Shown here piece by piece: positions 4,817 through 6,493 of a DNA stretch of 6,493 bases (positions are counted from its first letter, which is position 1; every line of letters begins with the position of its first letter). Made by a program: the position numbers and the translations under genes. Source of the DNA: Chloroflexia bacterium. Lineage in GTDB: Bacteria > Chloroflexota > Chloroflexia > QHBQ01 > JADMIH01. The notes beneath the pieces are model-generated. The model made no database searches. It was not told the origin of the DNA and saw only the letters and a list, made by a program, of their open reading frames with translations. Location of the stretch: NCBI GenBank assembly GCA_025927935.1, contig JAICKM010000403.1, positions 1 through 6,493 of the forward strand. Reading direction: 5' to 3'.

Positions 4817-6025
4817 ATGACTCTACCATCCGAATCGATTACCGCGCCTGCCGCACCCGCCCCCCGCAAGGCCCCCGCGCGGGCGGGGCTCCAGGTGTTG
4901 GCCGTGCTGGCGATCACGCTGCTGCTGATCCTGGCGCTGCTCGAAGTGGGCCTGCGCCTGTTTGCCCCGCAGATCGTCCCGCCGATCACTGGCCTGTTCA
5001 CCGCCGATCCCGCGACGGCCTACCGGCTGGCGCCGGGCGCCCGCGTGCCCTTCCGCTTCGCCGAGGGCAACACCACCTTTGTCATCAACCACCAGGGGCT
5101 GCGCGCGGACCACGAGATCGGCTCGCCGGCCCCCGGCACCACGCGCCTGCTCAACCTCGGCGACTCGTTCACCTTCGGCATGGGCGTGAACGCCGATCAG
5201 GCGTACCCCGCCTTGCTGGACGGCAAACAGGCCGCCGACGGCACCCGCATCGACAGCATCAACGCCGGGGTCTTCGGCTACGGCACCGACAATGAGGCCG
5301 CCTGGTTGCGGACCTACGGCTGGTCCCTCTCCCCTAAGATTGTGCTGGTCGGCTTCTTCGTCGGCAACGATGTCAAGGACGTGATGCTCGGCATGGACAA
5401 GACGACCGTGGATGCCCAGGGCCGCCTGGTTGCCACGCAAAAGAGCCGCCAGGCGATGGATCAGCCCGACGCGCCGGGCGCGGATACCCCCCCGCTGAGC
5501 ACGGGGATCAAAGGCTGGCTGGAGCAGAACTCACACGCCTATCTGTTCCTGCGCAACGCGTACTACAACCTGACCCGCCCGCCCGCCAAGGTGCAGCAGC
5601 CGACCATCTTCGACGCTGCCTCCTTCTTCCTCAAGGACGAACCGGCGGAGATCACGGCGGGCTGGGCCAAGACGACCGGCATCCTCGACGCCATGCGCGC
5701 CGACGCCCAGGCCCACGGCGCGCAACTGGTCGTGGTCGCCATCCCGACGCGCGAGCAGGTTCACGACCGCTACTGGCAGGAGATGCAGCAGCAGTTCGGG
5801 CTGACCGGCGCGCAACTGGTGCGCGACCTGCCGGAGCAGCACCTGGCGGCCTGGAGTGCGCGCACCGGTGCTCCGCTGATCGATCTGCTGCCCGGCTTCC
5901 GCGCCGCCGACCCGAACAAGCAGCTCTACTACTTCCGCACCGACCGCCACTGGAACGCCGCGGGTCACGCCCTGGCCGCTACACTGATCGCGCAGGGCAT
6001 GACCCGCCTCGGCCTATTCAAGTAA
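4817..6025 (+). CDS. Membrane-anchored SGNH/GDSL (AlgX/AlgJ-like) hydrolase or O-acyltransferase
   Basis: 402 residues. A short Pro/Ala-rich cytoplasmic tail leads to one transmembrane helix (about 25-49), so the catalytic domain lies outside the membrane. SGNH blocks are clear: 'LNLGDSFTFGMG' (112-123) with nucleophile S117, 'NAGVFGYGT' (149-157) with the oxyanion Gly, 'VGNDV' (182-186) with N184, and 'RTDRHWNAAGH' (374-384) with D376 and H378 completing the triad. The D-x-H-W-N pattern resembles AlgX/AlgJ-type proteins that O-acetylate exopolysaccharides, although esterase activity is equally possible. GGAGGAG lies 6 nt before the ATG; upstream in-frame codons to 4751 overlap the promoter and are rejected. 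It diverges from the DUF2231 operon and is followed by the CPT-like unit after 58 bp. A role in acylating a surface polysaccharide fits the GT26 and GH113-like neighbours but is inferred. No acyl-donor transporter (MBOAT) is seen in the window. Confidence 0.88.
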   Translation: MTLPSESITAPAAPAPRKAPARAGLQVLAVLAITLLLILALLEVGLRLFAPQIVPPITGLFTADPATAYRLAPGARVPFRFAEGNTTFVINHQGLRADHEIGSPAPGTTRLLNLGDSFTFGMGVNADQAYPALLDGKQAADGTRIDSINAGVFGYGTDNEAAWLRTYGWSLSPKIVLVGFFVGNDVKDVMLGMDKTTVDAQGRLVATQKSRQAMDQPDAPGADTPPLSTGIKGWLEQNSHAYLFLRNAYYNLTRPPAKVQQPTIFDAASFFLKDEPAEITAGWAKTTGILDAMRADAQAHGAQLVVVAIPTREQVHDRYWQEMQQQFGLTGAQLVRDLPEQHLAAWSARTGAPLIDLLPGFRAADPNKQLYYFRTDRHWNAAGHALAATLIAQGMTRLGLFK

Positions 6026-6026
6026 G

Positions 6027-6036
6027 CCGCCGGCGG
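6027..6036. repeat. Short palindrome after the SGNH stop
   Basis: CCGCCGGCGG begins one base after the TAA stop. It is a perfect 10-bp palindrome, but without loop space or a T tract it is a poor terminator. Read-through into the downstream leader ORF is therefore possible. Confidence 0.3.
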
Positions 6037-6083
6037 TCAGTGATCAGCGCTAGGAGTTACCCAGTCCGCCAGGAGAGGAATAC

Positions 6084-6155
6084 ATGAAAGACACCCGTGC
6101 CAATCGGCCCTCGTTCGCGGCCCCGCGCATCGCGAGGGGAGGAAACGCGTGTTAG
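6084..6155 (+). CDS. Possible 23-residue leader peptide upstream of the CPT-like gene
   Basis: A short frame runs from ATG 6084 to TAG 6153-6155. It begins 'MKDTRANRPS', continues Arg/Ala-rich and ends '-GGNAC'. AGGAGAGGAA lies 3 nt before the ATG, a strong though close ribosome binding site. The stop lies 7 nt inside the next gene, overlapping its GTG start at 6149, an arrangement suited to translational coupling. The 3' half of the frame contains a hairpin that can bury the downstream ribosome binding site. It is too short to show a domain or homology. It could be a regulatory leader, a small coupled ORF without a functional product, or chance. Confidence 0.45.
   Translation: MKDTRANRPSFAAPRIARGGNAC
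6121..6139 (+). promoter_or_regulatory. Hairpin covering the CPT-like ribosome binding site
   Basis: CCCCGCG (6121-6127) can pair with CGC (6131-6133) and GGGG (6136-6139), a 7-bp stem with a two-base bulge and a CAT loop. The GGGG belongs to the ribosome binding site of the next gene. An alternative stem, TCGCG (6115-6119) with CGCGA (6131-6135), would leave those G residues free. The two stems exclude each other. Confidence 0.35.
6135..6142 (+). promoter_or_regulatory. Ribosome binding site fixing the GTG start at 6149
   Basis: AGGGGAGG lies 6 nt before GTG 6149, and the resulting protein starts a few residues before the family's first strand. It is inside the leader ORF and partly inside the possible hairpin at 6121-6139. 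Confidence 0.65.
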
Positions 6156-6493
6156 AGGCTGGGACGCCCGGTCAGATCGTGATCTTGAATGGTGCTCCGC
6201 GCTCCGGCAAGTCCAGTATCGCCACGGTAATCCAGAACACCTTTGAGGGGGTGTGGATGAACCTGGGGGTTGATCGGTTCAAGCCGATGACCCCTGACCG
6301 CTGCCAGCCAGGGATCGGGTTGCGCCCTGGCGGGGAACGACCCGATCTCGAACCGCTTATCGTCCGGCTGTACCACGCCATGTATGAGGCCATTGCAGCG
6401 CATAGCCGCCTGGGGCTAAACGTCGTGGTGGATGTGGCGCACCATGACTCCTATTCCGTGCCACGCGGGATTCTCGGCGGCTGCGCGCGGCAA
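6149..6493 (+). CDS. Chloramphenicol phosphotransferase-like kinase (3' end outside window)
   Basis: 115 codons are present and the frame is open at the window end. Characterised CPT is about 178 residues, so roughly the last third is probably missing. The N-terminus is a P-loop kinase: strand 'IVILNG' (10-15), Walker A 'GAPRSGKSS' (15-23) with K21 and S22, then 'LGVDRF' (39-44), where D42 matches the catalytic-base Asp of Streptomyces CPT. A 'VVVDVAHHD' strand (92-100) matches the family's second acidic strand. CPT phosphorylates the primary hydroxyl of chloramphenicol using ATP; many homologues are of unknown substrate, so resistance should not be assumed. The start is GTG 6149 with AGGGGAGG 6 nt upstream, overlapping a short leader ORF by 7 nt. 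No separate promoter is obvious between 6026 and 6083. The domain family is fairly certain; the substrate is not. Confidence 0.82.
   Translation, partial: MLEAGTPGQIVILNGAPRSGKSSIATVIQNTFEGVWMNLGVDRFKPMTPDRCQPGIGLRPGGERPDLEPLIVRLYHAMYEAIAAHSRLGLNVVVDVAHHDSYSVPRGILGGCARQ

Noticed and set aside
4823..5440. Minus-strand open frame of 205 codons inside the SGNH gene
   Set aside because: It is antisense to the transmembrane and GDS-containing part of a well-supported gene and shows only Gly/Arg/Ala-rich shadow sequence.
6152..6403. Minus-strand frames opposite the CPT-like gene
   Set aside because: The plus strand has a P-loop and CPT motifs with a good ribosome binding site; the antisense products show none.

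Overview
The window is GC-rich and densely coded. It most resembles a member of the Chloroflexota (green non-sulfur bacteria). The main clue is the secreted protein at 2272-3846, which ends in two copies of a 'Y-F-P-E-T-G-H ... G-P-F ... W ... G-Y-P-I-S ... V-Q-Y-F-x-R-A-R-F-E-Y-H-P-E-N' module that I associate mainly with that phylum. The glycosidase-like and DUF2231-type proteins fit but do not prove it. Start sites carry strong AGGAGG-type ribosome binding sites and several promoters are sigma70-like. I see no mobile element, CRISPR array, tRNA or rRNA.

Layout from left to right. (1) Positions 1-782, minus strand: the first 260 codons of a secreted GH113-like glycoside hydrolase whose 3' end lies outside the window. 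(2) Positions 783-1149: a divergent intergenic region with a weak promoter for the hydrolase and a hairpin-rich leader ending in a terminator-like stem plus T7 tract. (3) Positions 1150-2175, plus strand: a WecG/TagA/GumM-type (GT26) glycosyltransferase. (4) Positions 2206-2280: a convergent gap with a strong terminator hairpin. (5) Positions 4438-2272, minus strand: a probable two-gene operon, a four-helix DUF2231 membrane protein followed 25 bp later by a secreted protein with three Ig-like domains and two C-terminal repeats. (6) Positions 4439-4816: a 378-bp divergent control region with two minus-strand promoters and one plus-strand extended -10 promoter. (7) Positions 4817-6025, plus strand: a membrane-anchored SGNH/AlgX-like acyltransferase or esterase. 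(8) Positions 6084-6155: a 23-codon leader ORF overlapping the GTG start of (9) a chloramphenicol-phosphotransferase-like kinase, 6149 to the window end, truncated at its 3' end.

The GT26 transferase, the GH113-like hydrolase and the SGNH protein together suggest building, trimming and acyl-decorating a cell-surface or exopolysaccharide. The secreted Ig/repeat protein would be a cell-surface or matrix partner. This link is inferred from gene families and proximity, because the genes are in several transcription units. The CPT-like kinase looks functionally separate.

The most interesting points are regulatory: the leader ORF and mutually exclusive hairpins over the ribosome binding site of the CPT-like gene, which resemble the translational attenuators of some antibiotic-resistance genes, and the attenuator-like leader of the glycosyltransferase. 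Both rest on hand-found base pairing in GC-rich DNA and need computational folding and comparative support.
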